DNA of 64,000 nt. It comes from a bacterium (lineage in GTDB: Bacteria; Chloroflexota; Dehalococcoidia; Tepidiformales; Tepidiformaceae). Positions 1 to 7,767 of the stretch are shown in pieces (position 1 is the first letter of the stretch; each line of letters starts with the position of its first letter). The notes beneath the pieces are model-generated. The model was not told the DNA's origin. It did not search any database and was given only the letters and a program-made list of their open reading frames with translations. Where the stretch lies: the NCBI GenBank assembly GCA_003577245.1, contig QEVS01000009.1, positions 1 through 64,000 of the forward strand, given 5' to 3'. The position numbers were made by a program, and so were the translations under genes.

Positions 1-1534
1 GGCCGCCCGTGAGCTCGAAGCTGCGGTCATAGTCAAGCGCGCCGTTGTTGTTGGCGGTAGGGCCCTGGATCACCAGCGTCCCTCCGCTCATGGAGAGCGT
101 GCCGTTCGCGTCGATCCCGTCGCCGCTTGCTGTCACCAGGATAGTGCCCCCGTTAATGGCGACCGAGTAGTCCCCGGCGGCTCCCCCAAACTGGTCCCGG
201 CCGGGGCCGCCCTGCGGAGGGGCCATGCCCGGCGCGCCGCCGGGGCCGCCCGCAGGCTGCCCTGCGCCCGAACCATCCACCCCACCGGCCGCATTGATCC
301 CGTCGTCGCTCGAAACGATGGTGATATCGCCGCCGTTCACTGTCACGGCCGCGCTCTCCAGGCCCTCGTACGAGAGCTTCACATTGATTGCGCCCCCGTT
401 TACCACCAGCGTCTCATCGGCGTGTATCGCGTCGTCACCGGTCGCAATGGCGAAAGCCCCGCCATCGATTGTCACGCTCTTGTTCGAATGAAGGGCGTCG
501 TCGGCCGTTTGCAGGTCGAAGTCACCTCCCTGTATGGCCACGCTGGCCGTTCCCTTAATTCCCTTTGCCGAAACGTCAGTGCCCAAGGAGCCGCTGGCTC
601 CGCCACCAGTGTTGATTGCGATCGTTCCATCCGCGATCAGGGCATCGGTGGCAGCGTCAATCCCATCACGCCCAGAGGTGATGGTCAGCTGGCCGGCCAT
701 GACTGCCACATACCCGAGCGATGCATCCTCTTCGTTGTCCGCTTTCAGTCCGTCACCGCCGGCCTTCACCTCGATCTTGCCGTCCCTGACAACGATGTAG
801 TCCTTTCCGCGAATCCCGTCGTCGATTGCATCGACCCCAATCGTGCCCCCGGCTATTACCAGGCCGTCCTTGGTAGCAATGCCGTCGTTGTACCGGCCGG
901 TCACCTCCAGGGCCCCCTTTCCGGCGATGGTCAGGTTTGCCTTGCTGAAGAGCGTCGCGTTCGGCTCATCGCTTGCCGGGTCCGGAAACACGTAGGCACT
1001 GCCATCGGCGAGGCGGTTCTTGCTTCCCTCCTCGAGGATCACCACCGCCCTGGCGGCCTTCTCAACGGCGATCGCTGCACCCTTGCTGTTTGTGATGTCG
1101 ACCCCGTCGAGGATGAGCCGGACGACATCGTTCTTGCCCGCGTCCACAACAACCTGGCCGTCGTCGAGCGTGCCGCCCAGGCGAAAGGTTCCCGCACCGG
1201 TGACCGTCACCGTGGCGCCGTTGACCTTGACGGCGGAGCTGGACGCGGACGCGGAATTGCCTTTGAGGACGATTTCGGTGACCTCGGAGTCGTTCCACAC
1301 GTAGTCCCCGGGGACGTCATGGGCGGAACGTTGCAGGGAGCCATCACCTGTACTGGCAGTCGATGTTGCGACGACCGTGCCGCTCGCCGTGGCGCCATTG
1401 CTGGAACCCGGGCTGGCAGTTGTGGACTCGCCGCCCGGGGCCGATGTTGACCCGCCACCAGACGATCCCGAGCACGCGGCCGCCGCGCCCGCGATGCAGG
1501 CAACGGCCACGGTGAGGACGAAGAGCTTACGCAT
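1..1534 (-). CDS. Carbohydrate-binding-domain (DUF4353-like) lipoprotein, C-terminus beyond window
   Basis: The visible 511 codons start with a lipoprotein signal (MRKLFVLTV..., lipobox AAAC with Cys at residue 21), then a Ser/Gly/Thr-rich linker and a long series of parallel-beta-type repeats with recurrent GxDGID and TIxGGGxI motifs. A Gly/Pro-rich insert (GGAPGMAPPQGG) lies near the left edge. This is the pattern of the extracellular carbohydrate-binding-domain family found next to CotH, VTC and DUF4956 genes. ATG at 1534 has GGAG six bases upstream. It is downstream of the DUF4956 and VTC genes on the same strand with a 106-base gap, so probably one operon. Function unknown; surface binding is inferred. 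The stop codon is outside the window. Confidence 0.85.
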   Translation of the reverse strand, partial: MRKLFVLTVAVACIAGAAAACSGSSGGGSTSAPGGESTTASPGSSNGATASGTVVATSTASTGDGSLQRSAHDVPGDYVWNDSEVTEIVLKGNSASASSSAVKVNGATVTVTGAGTFRLGGTLDDGQVVVDAGKNDVVRLILDGVDITNSKGAAIAVEKAARAVVILEEGSKNRLADGSAYVFPDPASDEPNATLFSKANLTIAGKGALEVTGRYNDGIATKDGLVIAGGTIGVDAIDDGIRGKDYIVVRDGKIEVKAGGDGLKADNEEDASLGYVAVMAGQLTITSGRDGIDAATDALIADGTIAINTGGGASGSLGTDVSAKGIKGTASVAIQGGDFDLQTADDALHSNKSVTIDGGAFAIATGDDAIHADETLVVNGGAINVKLSYEGLESAAVTVNGGDITIVSSDDGINAAGGVDGSGAGQPAGGPGGAPGMAPPQGGPGRDQFGGAAGDYSVAINGGTILVTASGDGIDANGTLSMSGGTLVIQGPTANNNGALDYDRSFELTGG

Positions 1535-1640
1535 TGGAGTCTCCTGACGAATGTTGTCGCTCGTGTGGGGCGTCACCGCTGGCGCTCCCTGCACTTCTCA
1601 CGGGAATGACTTTGGGCGCTGGAAGCCACCTGGCTGCGGC

Positions 1641-2291
1641 TCAGAGCTCCCTGGATTCGAACAAGTGCCGCCCCGCCGGCTGGTGTTCGGCGGCCAGGCC
1701 GCTGTTCCGGGCGCGAGATGGGAGGTCGTAGTAGACGGTCACCTCGGCCGTGTCGCGCAGGAAGTCGATTCGGCCCACCTCGGCGCGCTGTATGTCGAGC
1801 CCGGTCCGCTGTCGAAGGTCTGCGATGAGGTCATCCTGGCGGGCTGGCGTAATGAGGTCGATTTTCTCGTACGTGATTTTCTTGTGGAGTTCGAACTTGA
1901 AGCCCCACTCCCGTTCCAGCACGTAAAGAAGCGCGATGATCGTGATATTCGCGACGATCACCTTCTCAATCTCATTCCCAGAACTCAGGATCGAATTGAT
2001 GACCGGCAGCGCAATGATGACGAACAGGTACGTCATTTCTCTGATTGGCATCTCTTCGGTTCGATAGCGAATCACCGAAAAGATAGCAAACAAACCAAAC
2101 CCTACACCCACACTTAATTCGATGCTCGTTAGCAAGCCCATGACGAAGTATATCGTCGGGTTGAAAGCTAAGAACGTGAAGACATAACTCCTGTTCTGAG
2201 TCCATGGATAGTAAATGAAACGGACGATGATTATCGCCGATGCAAGGTTGAAGAGTGCTCCGAAAAGGAAGTCAGATAAGCTGGTCGACAT
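1641..2291 (-). CDS. DUF4956 family membrane protein
   Basis: The 216-residue protein has about five hydrophobic segments (roughly residues 10-28, 40-56, 60-75, 88-105, 110-127) followed by a soluble C-terminal domain of about 85 residues with a ferredoxin-like beta-alpha-beta look. The motifs FSVIRYRTEEMPIREMTYLF and LEREWGFKFELHKKITYE are characteristic of DUF4956. It overlaps the end of the VTC-domain gene by 20 bases, which implies translational coupling. The family is repeatedly encoded with VTC-type polymerases and CotH or carbohydrate-binding proteins, but its role is not established. A membrane partner or channel for the VTC enzyme is inference. Confidence 0.88.
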   Translation of the reverse strand: MSTSLSDFLFGALFNLASAIIIVRFIYYPWTQNRSYVFTFLAFNPTIYFVMGLLTSIELSVGVGFGLFAIFSVIRYRTEEMPIREMTYLFVIIALPVINSILSSGNEIEKVIVANITIIALLYVLEREWGFKFELHKKITYEKIDLITPARQDDLIADLRQRTGLDIQRAEVGRIDFLRDTAEVTVYYDLPSRARNSGLAAEHQPAGRHLFESREL

Positions 2292-3084
2292 TTATTCCTC
2301 CAGTGGCCATAGATGCAAGCCGGCGGAGGTGCGGCTTGAAACGATTCCGCTTCGCGCGAGGGCGAAGCAGTGCAATCCCAACGCAGTACTTGCTGAACGA
2401 AGAAGGGTGAATGTTCATCGCCCTCAGCTGCTCGATAAACGGAGAAGCGCGCTGCTCTCCCCCTTCCTTGACCTCCACCACAAAGACATTGGGGAAACCG
2501 ATGCGCCGATGCCCATCGAGAAGTTCGATTTGAACGTCGATAGTGACACGCTCGTGGTTGCAGAGGTCCACCAGCGTGGCCCGCTTGAACCGGTTTTCGA
2601 GCTGCCGCACCAGGGGGCTGGTGTGCGCAATGGTTTGCATGGCGATGAAGGCCTGCTCGCTCGGGGCAATCTCGGTGACCATCTCCGGAGTGCGAAGCCG
2701 GACCTTACTGGTGCGACCTCGGGGCGCTCGTCGTTTTACCTCCAGGAAGGTGTCGCCCGTCTCCAGGTACTGTCGGCTGCGGACCTTGCAGCGCCCGGGC
2801 TTCCCGTTGTGGTGTGCCATGTAAAAGTCCAGGTCATCGCTGTCGAAGTAGAGTGTGCGGTATGCCTGGAGGCGAGTGCCGTTGATCTCCAGCACGCGAT
2901 AGAAAGGTCTGACCGCGGCGAGGATCTTCTGGAGCTGTCCGCCGCTCAGGAGGAACTTCGTGTCTCGCCGGTCGTGGAATGCGACGTCTGCAATCTCTTC
3001 AAGCCCAATCGCGGGGTATGAACCAAGCCAGGCACACACCCGGCCGTCCGTATCCAATCGCTCGTCCTGCGGTTCGGTGGTCAA
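2272..3084 (-). CDS. VTC-domain (polyphosphate polymerase-like) protein
   Basis: The protein carries the signature of the VTC/tunnel triphosphate fold: RRDTKFLL near residue 40, CKVRSR near 100, FLEVKRR near 115 followed by GRTSKVRLR, the C-terminal strand VFVVEVKEG and the closing SKYCVGIALL. The Lys/Arg and Glu residues on these strands line the tunnel in characterised VTC domains, which make polyphosphate from nucleoside triphosphate. I prefer a TTG start at 3084 (AGAGGA six bases upstream, giving MTTEPQDE...). The reading frame stays open to an ATG at 3210 but that extension lacks a ribosome site. No SPX or membrane domain is present; DUF4956, encoded next and overlapping, may provide the membrane link. 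The substrate is not determined by sequence. Confidence 0.82.
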   Translation of the reverse strand: MTTEPQDERLDTDGRVCAWLGSYPAIGLEEIADVAFHDRRDTKFLLSGGQLQKILAAVRPFYRVLEINGTRLQAYRTLYFDSDDLDFYMAHHNGKPGRCKVRSRQYLETGDTFLEVKRRAPRGRTSKVRLRTPEMVTEIAPSEQAFIAMQTIAHTSPLVRQLENRFKRATLVDLCNHERVTIDVQIELLDGHRRIGFPNVFVVEVKEGGEQRASPFIEQLRAMNIHPSSFSKYCVGIALLRPRAKRNRFKPHLRRLASMATGGINVDQLI

Positions 3085-3157
3085 AGGCTTCCTCTTCGTT
3101 GCTGGCTGCCCGCATAGCGCGGACGACAGCGTCGAAGCGGATAATGGCGCGCATACA

Positions 3158-3634
3158 TTAGACAGGGATGAGAAAGTCATGAGGGGAATCAAGGTTCCGT
3201 AAAGGCCCACGCCGCCTTTGCCGGGCTGGCTGGCTCACATTCCCCGAGTAGCCTGGACTCGGCCCGTTTGCGGGGGCAGCAACGTGCTCGGGCTGCCGGT
3301 CGGCGCGTGCCCGCTCTCTCCCTTGCCAGCGTGGGCACGGGCACCTGCGGCGGCGGGGCGCTACCCGCCAGACCCAACTGCCAGTGGTAATGCTGCTGCG
3401 GGTGTTCGCAGCCCCGGTGCCAGCCGTGGGCAGCGCATACCCCGCCCGCGCGCCGGGTGCCGAGGGCCTGTCGCGGGCATTGCAGGTCCTTCTCGGGATC
3501 ATTGAGAGACGGTTGCTGGCCGACGACGGCTCGCGGAGCGTGTCGTCGGCCTTCTGCGCGGTGGCGGAGGCTGCTCCAACCACCAGCACGCCGGCCAATC
3601 CCAGTGCAAAAGCGGCAAAGATGAGGATGCGCAT
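3158..3634 (-). pseudogene. Possible degraded exported protein: intact signal peptide, scrambled remainder
   Basis: An ATG at 3634 opens a convincing signal peptide (MRILIFAAFALGLAGVLVV, then GAASATA before QKADD), but beyond about residue 45 the frame reads as Arg/Pro-rich low-quality sequence with poor codon use. In a neighbouring frame a short Ser/Pro/Thr stretch (TGSPSTLLPPQTG) appears before a stop. This suggests a small secreted protein broken by one or more frameshifts, or a real 5' end fused to non-coding DNA. The last 50 bases lie over the upstream extension of the VTC gene. There is no clear ribosome site. I would not assign a function. Confidence 0.3.
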
Positions 3635-3790
3635 GTCTGAATCCAGCGGCCAGGAGGCCGTGATGAGTCAGCGTGCGAAGAGGCGTTCCCTCAGCGTTCC
3701 AGGATCCTGCTCTGCCCGTTCCAATGTGGGCGTGACTGCTCTAACTTCGCTCCGATTTCGTTCCAGCGCCCCCGGCGCCGATTTGCGCGG
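3211..3790. other. Low-coding interval between the VTC gene and the sigma factor
   Basis: Apart from the doubtful exported ORF on the minus strand (to 3634), I see no coding signal here. Open frames on both strands are short and rich in Arg, Pro and Ala, as expected for GC-rich non-coding sequence. No tRNA, long inverted repeat or clear terminator was found. Confidence 0.4.
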
Positions 3791-3877
3791 TTGCCCAGCT
3801 GGCCCGGGCGAGCGTCGCCGCCCGGTAAAGAGGCCGCGCAATGTGTGATCCATGAGCCACCGGTGCGTTCTATATAT

Positions 3878-4492
3878 GTGACCCAATCATCAGTCGACGC
3901 GACCGGACTCACGCAGGTCGGCGTGGCGTCAGTTCCGGCAGTCGCGCATCGCCGAGTGCCAGAGGTCGACGACGATTCGCTCGTGCAGGCCGCACTCGAC
4001 GACTCTGCCGCGTTCGACGAACTGTACGCGCGCTACATGCCACGCGTTTATCGCTTCTGCCGCACGAGAACCAGCAATGAGGAAGATGCGGCTGACCTGA
4101 CCCAGCAAACGTTCATCCGCGCGTTCTCAGCGCTGCGACGTTATCGCGTTGGAAGCCATGGCTTCGCGCCCTGGTTGTTCCGAATCGCCCGCAATGCAGC
4201 GACCGACGCGCATCGCCGCGCGCGGCATACCGTTCCTTTGGATGACATCGCAGGTCTGCCCTCAGATGCCACAACCGATCCGGCTGCCAGGGCATTGGCG
4301 AACGACGACCTTGCAGCGTTGCGGCGAGCTCTTGCGACGCTGCGTCCAGACGTCAGAGACGTAATCACGCTGCACTTCACGGTGGGATTGACCGTGGGGG
4401 AGGTAGCGGCGGTGGTCGGGAAATCCGAATCCGCAACGCGAATGCAGCTTTGGCGGACGCTGCGGGCCCTTAGGGAGGAAACGCAACGATGA
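3878..4492 (+). CDS. ECF-type RNA polymerase sigma factor
   Basis: Region 2 is clear (AFDELYARYMPRVYRFCRTR, then ADLTQQTFIRAFSALRRY and PWLFRIARNAATDAHRR) and region 4 follows (VRDVITLHFTVGLTVGEVAAVVGKSESATRMQLWRTLRALRE). The region 3 between them is short, as in ECF sigma factors. The start is uncertain: the frame is open from 3791, and GTG codons at 3878, 3923 and 3956 are all possible. A TATATA box at 3871-3876 favours a start at 3923 or 3956 if it is the -10 element. It overlaps the next gene by four bases (ATGA), so the downstream membrane protein is very likely its regulator or sensor partner. The ECF subgroup was not determined. Confidence 0.9.
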   Translation: MTQSSVDATGLTQVGVASVPAVAHRRVPEVDDDSLVQAALDDSAAFDELYARYMPRVYRFCRTRTSNEEDAADLTQQTFIRAFSALRRYRVGSHGFAPWLFRIARNAATDAHRRARHTVPLDDIAGLPSDATTDPAARALANDDLAALRRALATLRPDVRDVITLHFTVGLTVGEVAAVVGKSESATRMQLWRTLRALREETQR

Positions 4493-5433
4493 AACTCCAC
4501 TTTCCGCGACACCGAGGCTCGGCCGCGTCCTTCGAAAGCGACCCCAGCCTCACCACCCTTCTTGATCAGCTTCGGTTGGTCGATTCGACTCCCGTGCCTG
4601 CATTGCGGTTCGAATCGGCGCCGGCTCGACAGTCCGGCAGGCAGATGCGGCGTTCGCTTGCGCCAACACGTCGCCGAACCGCGTACGTTTTCGTTGGGAT
4701 TGCCCTGTTCGTGGCAGCCGGTTTCGGTTTGGTGGCCGGCTTGACGCGAGACGGCGCGCCCACGGTCAGTGCAGCAGCCATCCTCGAGAAAGCGAGGGAG
4801 CAGGCGACTGCTGGGGTGGCGAGCTCACCGTCAGTCTTTTTCCAGGTCACCAGGCAGCAGATCGGCGTCGTGGGCCCGCCATCAACGAGCAACCAGACGC
4901 GAATCTGGTCCGATGGCACGCGATGGCGCATCGAGCAATACGTCATTACGGCTGAGAGAGCCCCAGAGCTACGTAGCATCCAAGTGTTTGACGGCCGGAC
5001 GATGTGGGTCTACGACGCTTCCACCGGAGCAGTGTCAAATCCTCCTTCCGACTCCGGACCCGGTCGTCCGTTCAGCATGTTCGAGACGCCTGGCGAGTCG
5101 CTGCAGATGCTCTTTGAAGGGCGCGCGGAGTGCTGGAGCCCAACTCTGGCCGGTTCTGAGCAAATTGCAGGTCGCGAGGCCTACGTCATTGACTTGGGAA
5201 CCAATCGGTGCCTCGCACCTGAACACGTCCATAAGGTCAACGGCCTCGACGTGACTGTCCCGTCCCTACGGAAAATCTGGGTCGACCACGAGACTTTCGC
5301 GGTACTCAAGTCCGAGGCCTACGGATACCCGCGCGAGGACATCGTCTTCACATTCGAACTGGAGGATATCTCGTTCCCGCCGTCCATTCCGGAAGAGGCA
5401 TTCCAATTCGACGCCGAGTCTCCTGCGTACTAG
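4489..5433 (+). CDS. Membrane-anchored LolA/RseB-like protein, probable partner of the ECF sigma factor
   Basis: The 314-residue protein has a cytoplasmic N-terminus of about 63 residues, one membrane segment (about 64-86, VFVGIALFVAAGFGLVAG), and a beta-rich extracytoplasmic domain with the features of outer-membrane-lipoprotein-sorting or RseB-like folds (VFFQVTRQQIG, IWSDGTRWRIEQY, IQVFDGRTMWVYD, KIWVDHETFAVLKSEAY). It is coupled to the sigma gene by ATGA. In related pairs the N-terminal tail binds the sigma factor and the outer domain senses envelope conditions; here no zinc anti-sigma HxxxCxxC motif is visible, so that role is inferred from position. Substrate or signal is unknown. Confidence 0.75.
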   Translation: MKLHFPRHRGSAASFESDPSLTTLLDQLRLVDSTPVPALRFESAPARQSGRQMRRSLAPTRRRTAYVFVGIALFVAAGFGLVAGLTRDGAPTVSAAAILEKAREQATAGVASSPSVFFQVTRQQIGVVGPPSTSNQTRIWSDGTRWRIEQYVITAERAPELRSIQVFDGRTMWVYDASTGAVSNPPSDSGPGRPFSMFETPGESLQMLFEGRAECWSPTLAGSEQIAGREAYVIDLGTNRCLAPEHVHKVNGLDVTVPSLRKIWVDHETFAVLKSEAYGYPREDIVFTFELEDISFPPSIPEEAFQFDAESPAY

Positions 5434-5633
5434 CGCGGGACCCAATGTCGAACGATCATGCAGCCCTCGTAATCGTGGATTCGATGAGCGTGCCAGCCTC
5501 CGTTGGCGGCTCGCCGGCACGCCAATTGGAAGAACTCGCTAGCGCCCAGTTCTCCAGCTGGTGGTCCTCGCCTGCCCTGTACATCCTCCTTTACAACTAA
5601 CGAACGCCCAGGCGCCGGCGTTCCCAGTCAGGA

Positions 5634-5670
5634 GCCATCCAGCGCGCACGGCTTTCGTCCGCTGGATGGC
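5634..5670 (+). repeat. Perfect 11-bp inverted repeat upstream of a truncated lipoprotein gene
   Basis: GCCATCCAGCG at 5634-5644 is exactly complementary to CGCTGGATGGC at 5660-5670 with a 15-base loop. It lies 20 bases before the ATG of the short lipoprotein gene. There is no T-run, so a terminator is unlikely. It could be an mRNA hairpin, an operator or a relic end of a lost element. The 5434-5633 stretch before it shows no gene. Confidence 0.5.
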
Positions 5671-5689
5671 TTCACCGTCGGAGGTACCT

Positions 5690-5980
5690 ATGGACAAGAA
5701 TGCCAAATCGCGAGTCATTTCAATGGCAGCACGATGGCAGGTCGCCCGGCTGGCGGTAGTCCTGGGCGCGATCGTCGCAATCTTATCGTTCGCTGCGTGC
5801 TCGGACGACTCTGACTCGTCACCGAGCCCAACTCAATCGCCGACTGGCAGTTCGACCGGAACCCCCGAGCCGCCTCCCGCGAGCACTCCCTCTCCTCAAA
5901 CACCGACGAGGAGATGCCCGTGCAACGCCACGAAGTCCCCGCTCACCTCAACATCGAGGACAAGGCCTTGGCCGGCCTGA
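5690..5980 (+). pseudogene. Lipoprotein 5' fragment running into PrgI-like sequence
   Basis: ATG at 5690 has GAGGT just upstream and opens a 96-residue frame. A signal peptide ends in LSFAAC (lipobox), then comes a Ser/Pro/Thr-rich linker to about residue 72. From about base 5905 the frame is only a shifted reading of the PrgI-like gene that starts at 5914, with Arg/Pro/Thr-rich nonsense to the stop at 5980. The likely history is loss of the lipoprotein's main domain by a deletion or insertion that joined it to the PrgI-like gene. It could still make a short surface lipopeptide. Confidence 0.5.
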
Positions 5981-6132
5981 CGATGCGCCAACTGATGGTG
6001 GCCATCATCGGCCTGGCCCTGGCCTACTCCGCCATGAGCGAAGCGCCGCTGCCGCGCGTCGTCGTCTGGCGCGTCCGCGTCTCACGCGAGGCGGCGAGCA
6101 GAGCCTCCATCCCAGGGCCTCGGCCGCCACCC
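5914..6132 (+). pseudogene. Truncated PrgI-like (type IV secretion/conjugation-associated) membrane protein
   Basis: ATG at 5914 is preceded by GAGGAG. The first 43 residues (MPVQRHEVPAHLNIEDKAL, then AGLTMRQLMVAIIGLALAYSAMSE) look like the N-terminus of PrgI-family proteins, which sit beside VirB4-type ATPases in conjugative elements. One membrane segment is present; the second is missing. The sequence then jumps to LPRVVVWRVRV, which resembles the C-terminal end of such proteins, before running antisense into the next gene. I infer an internal deletion. No VirB4, VirD4 or relaxase gene is nearby, so this appears to be a relic. The frame's own stop is at 6675, inside the antisense of the neighbour. 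Confidence 0.5.
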
Positions 6133-6666
6133 TCACCGCACTTCCACATAGAAGCCATACGAAACATCGCCCTGGGCCGACCACACACCGGAAACCAGCA
6201 ACAGATACCGGCCGGGCCCGGCCGGCGCGCGCAGCGTCTTCTCCGAAGCGGACAAGGCAGGCGGTGGCTCCCGCAGCACCCAGCTCACCGCGGCGCCTCC
6301 AGCCGCTGTGGGCGAACCGGGGGCCTGCATCCAGGCCAGGCTCAGCCGGTCCGGGTCACGAGCGGCGAATCCGAGCGTGAGCGCCTCCCCTGGGGACACC
6401 ACAAGGGGCTGCGGGTTTGTCACCGGCGACAGGTAGTCGACGCAACCCCCGAAGTTCGAACCCTGCCAGCACCGCGTGCCCTGCGCGCCTTCGACCGCCG
6501 CGCCCGATGCGGTGCTGAGCGTCGCTCCAGGGCCTTCCGGGACCTGCGCCGGCGCCGGCGAACTCGCCGGGTCCCCTGTCCCGCCATCGCCGGCATCCGT
6601 GTCCGAGCACGCCGCGGCGAGGGCCGCTACCACGAAGAGCAGCCAGGCGAGGAGAGCATGCCTCAT
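6133..6666 (-). CDS. Small secreted lipoprotein of unknown function
   Basis: About 177 residues. The signal peptide MRHALLAWLLFVVAALAAAC has the lipobox ALAAAC, followed by an Asp/Gly/Pro linker and a beta-rich domain of about 110 residues with a possible disulfide pair (CWQGSNFGGC) and a closing strand VSYGFYVEVR. A GTG at 6684 in the same frame would add six residues; I chose the ATG because it gives a normal signal length. I recognise no enzyme motif. The fold could be a small beta-sandwich (bacterial pre-peptidase-like C-terminal domain), based only on length and the strand pattern. Its end abuts the PrgI-like relic on the other strand. Confidence 0.65.
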   Translation of the reverse strand: MRHALLAWLLFVVAALAAACSDTDAGDGGTGDPASSPAPAQVPEGPGATLSTASGAAVEGAQGTRCWQGSNFGGCVDYLSPVTNPQPLVVSPGEALTLGFAARDPDRLSLAWMQAPGSPTAAGGAAVSWVLREPPPALSASEKTLRAPAGPGRYLLLVSGVWSAQGDVSYGFYVEVR

Positions 6667-6723
6667 GCCCAATAGGACGCGCACATGCGCTGTGCGGTTC
6701 CATCGGGCGCCCCGGAGCTGCGC

Positions 6724-7767
6724 CTACACCTTCAGCTCGCGGGTTCGCGTTGCAAGGTCGATAAACGTGTCGGCTGCGTTGCGGAGATTCCCGGCCACGC
6801 TCGTCCCAACCCCAACCACCTCGACCTTCACGCCGCGCGATTGCACCACCTCTACCAGGCGCTGGAAATCACCATCGCCCGAAACGAGGCACACGATATC
6901 GAGCCGGTCCAGCATCGTGACCACATCCAGCGCGATCTCAATGTCGACGTTCGCCTTTATGGTCCCGTCGGCAAACCGCTTGAGCGGCTTGGTCACAATC
7001 TTGTAGCCGTGGTCAAGGAACGGCTCGACGAAGCGCTGGGTCTCGATGCTGACGCTCGGGTCATCGTGGATGGGCGAATAGGCCATCGCCCGTACCAGCT
7101 GACGCCCATCGGTCAGCATGCGGAGCACCTTGCCCCAGTCGATGCGCGTGCGCAGCCGGTCGATTGCCAGTTCCACATTCGCGGCGTCCACGAACACGCC
7201 GACACGTGCCGGCGGTGCGGCCAGGCGGGCGCCATCGCCAATGCGTTTCGCCATGTCCTCATGCATGCGGATGAGCCGCTCGATCTGCTGGCTCTGCAAA
7301 TCAATCGCGCGCAACACCGAGGCTGTGCCCGGCTCGGCGGCGTCTCTGCCGGCCTGGCGCGAGGCCGGCTCCGTTGTGCGCGCACGGCGCGGGGGGGCGC
7401 CTTCCGGCTTCTCCTCTTCCGGTGCTGCACCGGGTTCGCGCACGGCCATTCTTTCCGCCACCGGTTTCGCCCGGTCTGCGGGGGCTTCGTCACCAACCCT
7501 TGTCCGCGGGGAACGCCGCCGCGCCGGTGGAGGGGCAACTTCGTCGCTGGCGGGTGGGGCCTCCACCTCGTCAATGGCCTCGCTGGCCGCTTCGGACTTT
7601 GCCTTGCCTCGGCCCCGGCCGCCGCGCGTCCCGCGGCGAGCGCGCTTCTTCGGCGCGTCGGGGTCTTCTTCGTCAGCTTCCGGGGGAGCCGCCACTACCA
7701 CGGCCTCACTTTCGGGCTCGGGTAGCGGCGCCGGCTTCTTCTCGCGTGGGAAGATGTTAAGGGCCAT
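6724..7767 (-). CDS. NYN-domain (LabA/DUF88-like) protein with basic disordered N-terminus
   Basis: Residues 1-150 are low-complexity: acidic first, then strongly basic (KKRARRGTRGGRGRGKAK) and Pro/Glu/Arg-rich, which is typical of RNA-binding tails. A short helix (about 150-175) leads into a NYN domain with the expected acidic sites: VGVFVDAANVELAI, NVDIEIALDVVTML and CLVSGDGDFQRLVE. NYN domains have a PIN-like nuclease fold, and LabA/DUF88 members are thought to act on RNA. The ATG overlaps the stop of the upstream Mrp ATPase gene (TGATG), so the two are co-translated. RNA processing or decay is inferred; the target is unknown. Confidence 0.85.
   Translation of the reverse strand: MALNIFPREKKPAPLPEPESEAVVVAAPPEADEEDPDAPKKRARRGTRGGRGRGKAKSEAASEAIDEVEAPPASDEVAPPPARRRSPRTRVGDEAPADRAKPVAERMAVREPGAAPEEEKPEGAPPRRARTTEPASRQAGRDAAEPGTASVLRAIDLQSQQIERLIRMHEDMAKRIGDGARLAAPPARVGVFVDAANVELAIDRLRTRIDWGKVLRMLTDGRQLVRAMAYSPIHDDPSVSIETQRFVEPFLDHGYKIVTKPLKRFADGTIKANVDIEIALDVVTMLDRLDIVCLVSGDGDFQRLVEVVQSRGVKVEVVGVGTSVAGNLRNAADTFIDLATRTRELKV

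Noticed and set aside
3218..3377. LPxTG-like sortase signal read in one frame (TLLPPQTG)
   Set aside because: The frame begins after a stop codon and has no hydrophobic tail or basic end, so it is not a sorting signal.
5914..6675. A 253-residue protein starting at the PrgI-like ATG
   Set aside because: Only about the first 50 residues look like protein; the remainder is antisense to a lipoprotein gene with a clear signal peptide on the other strand.
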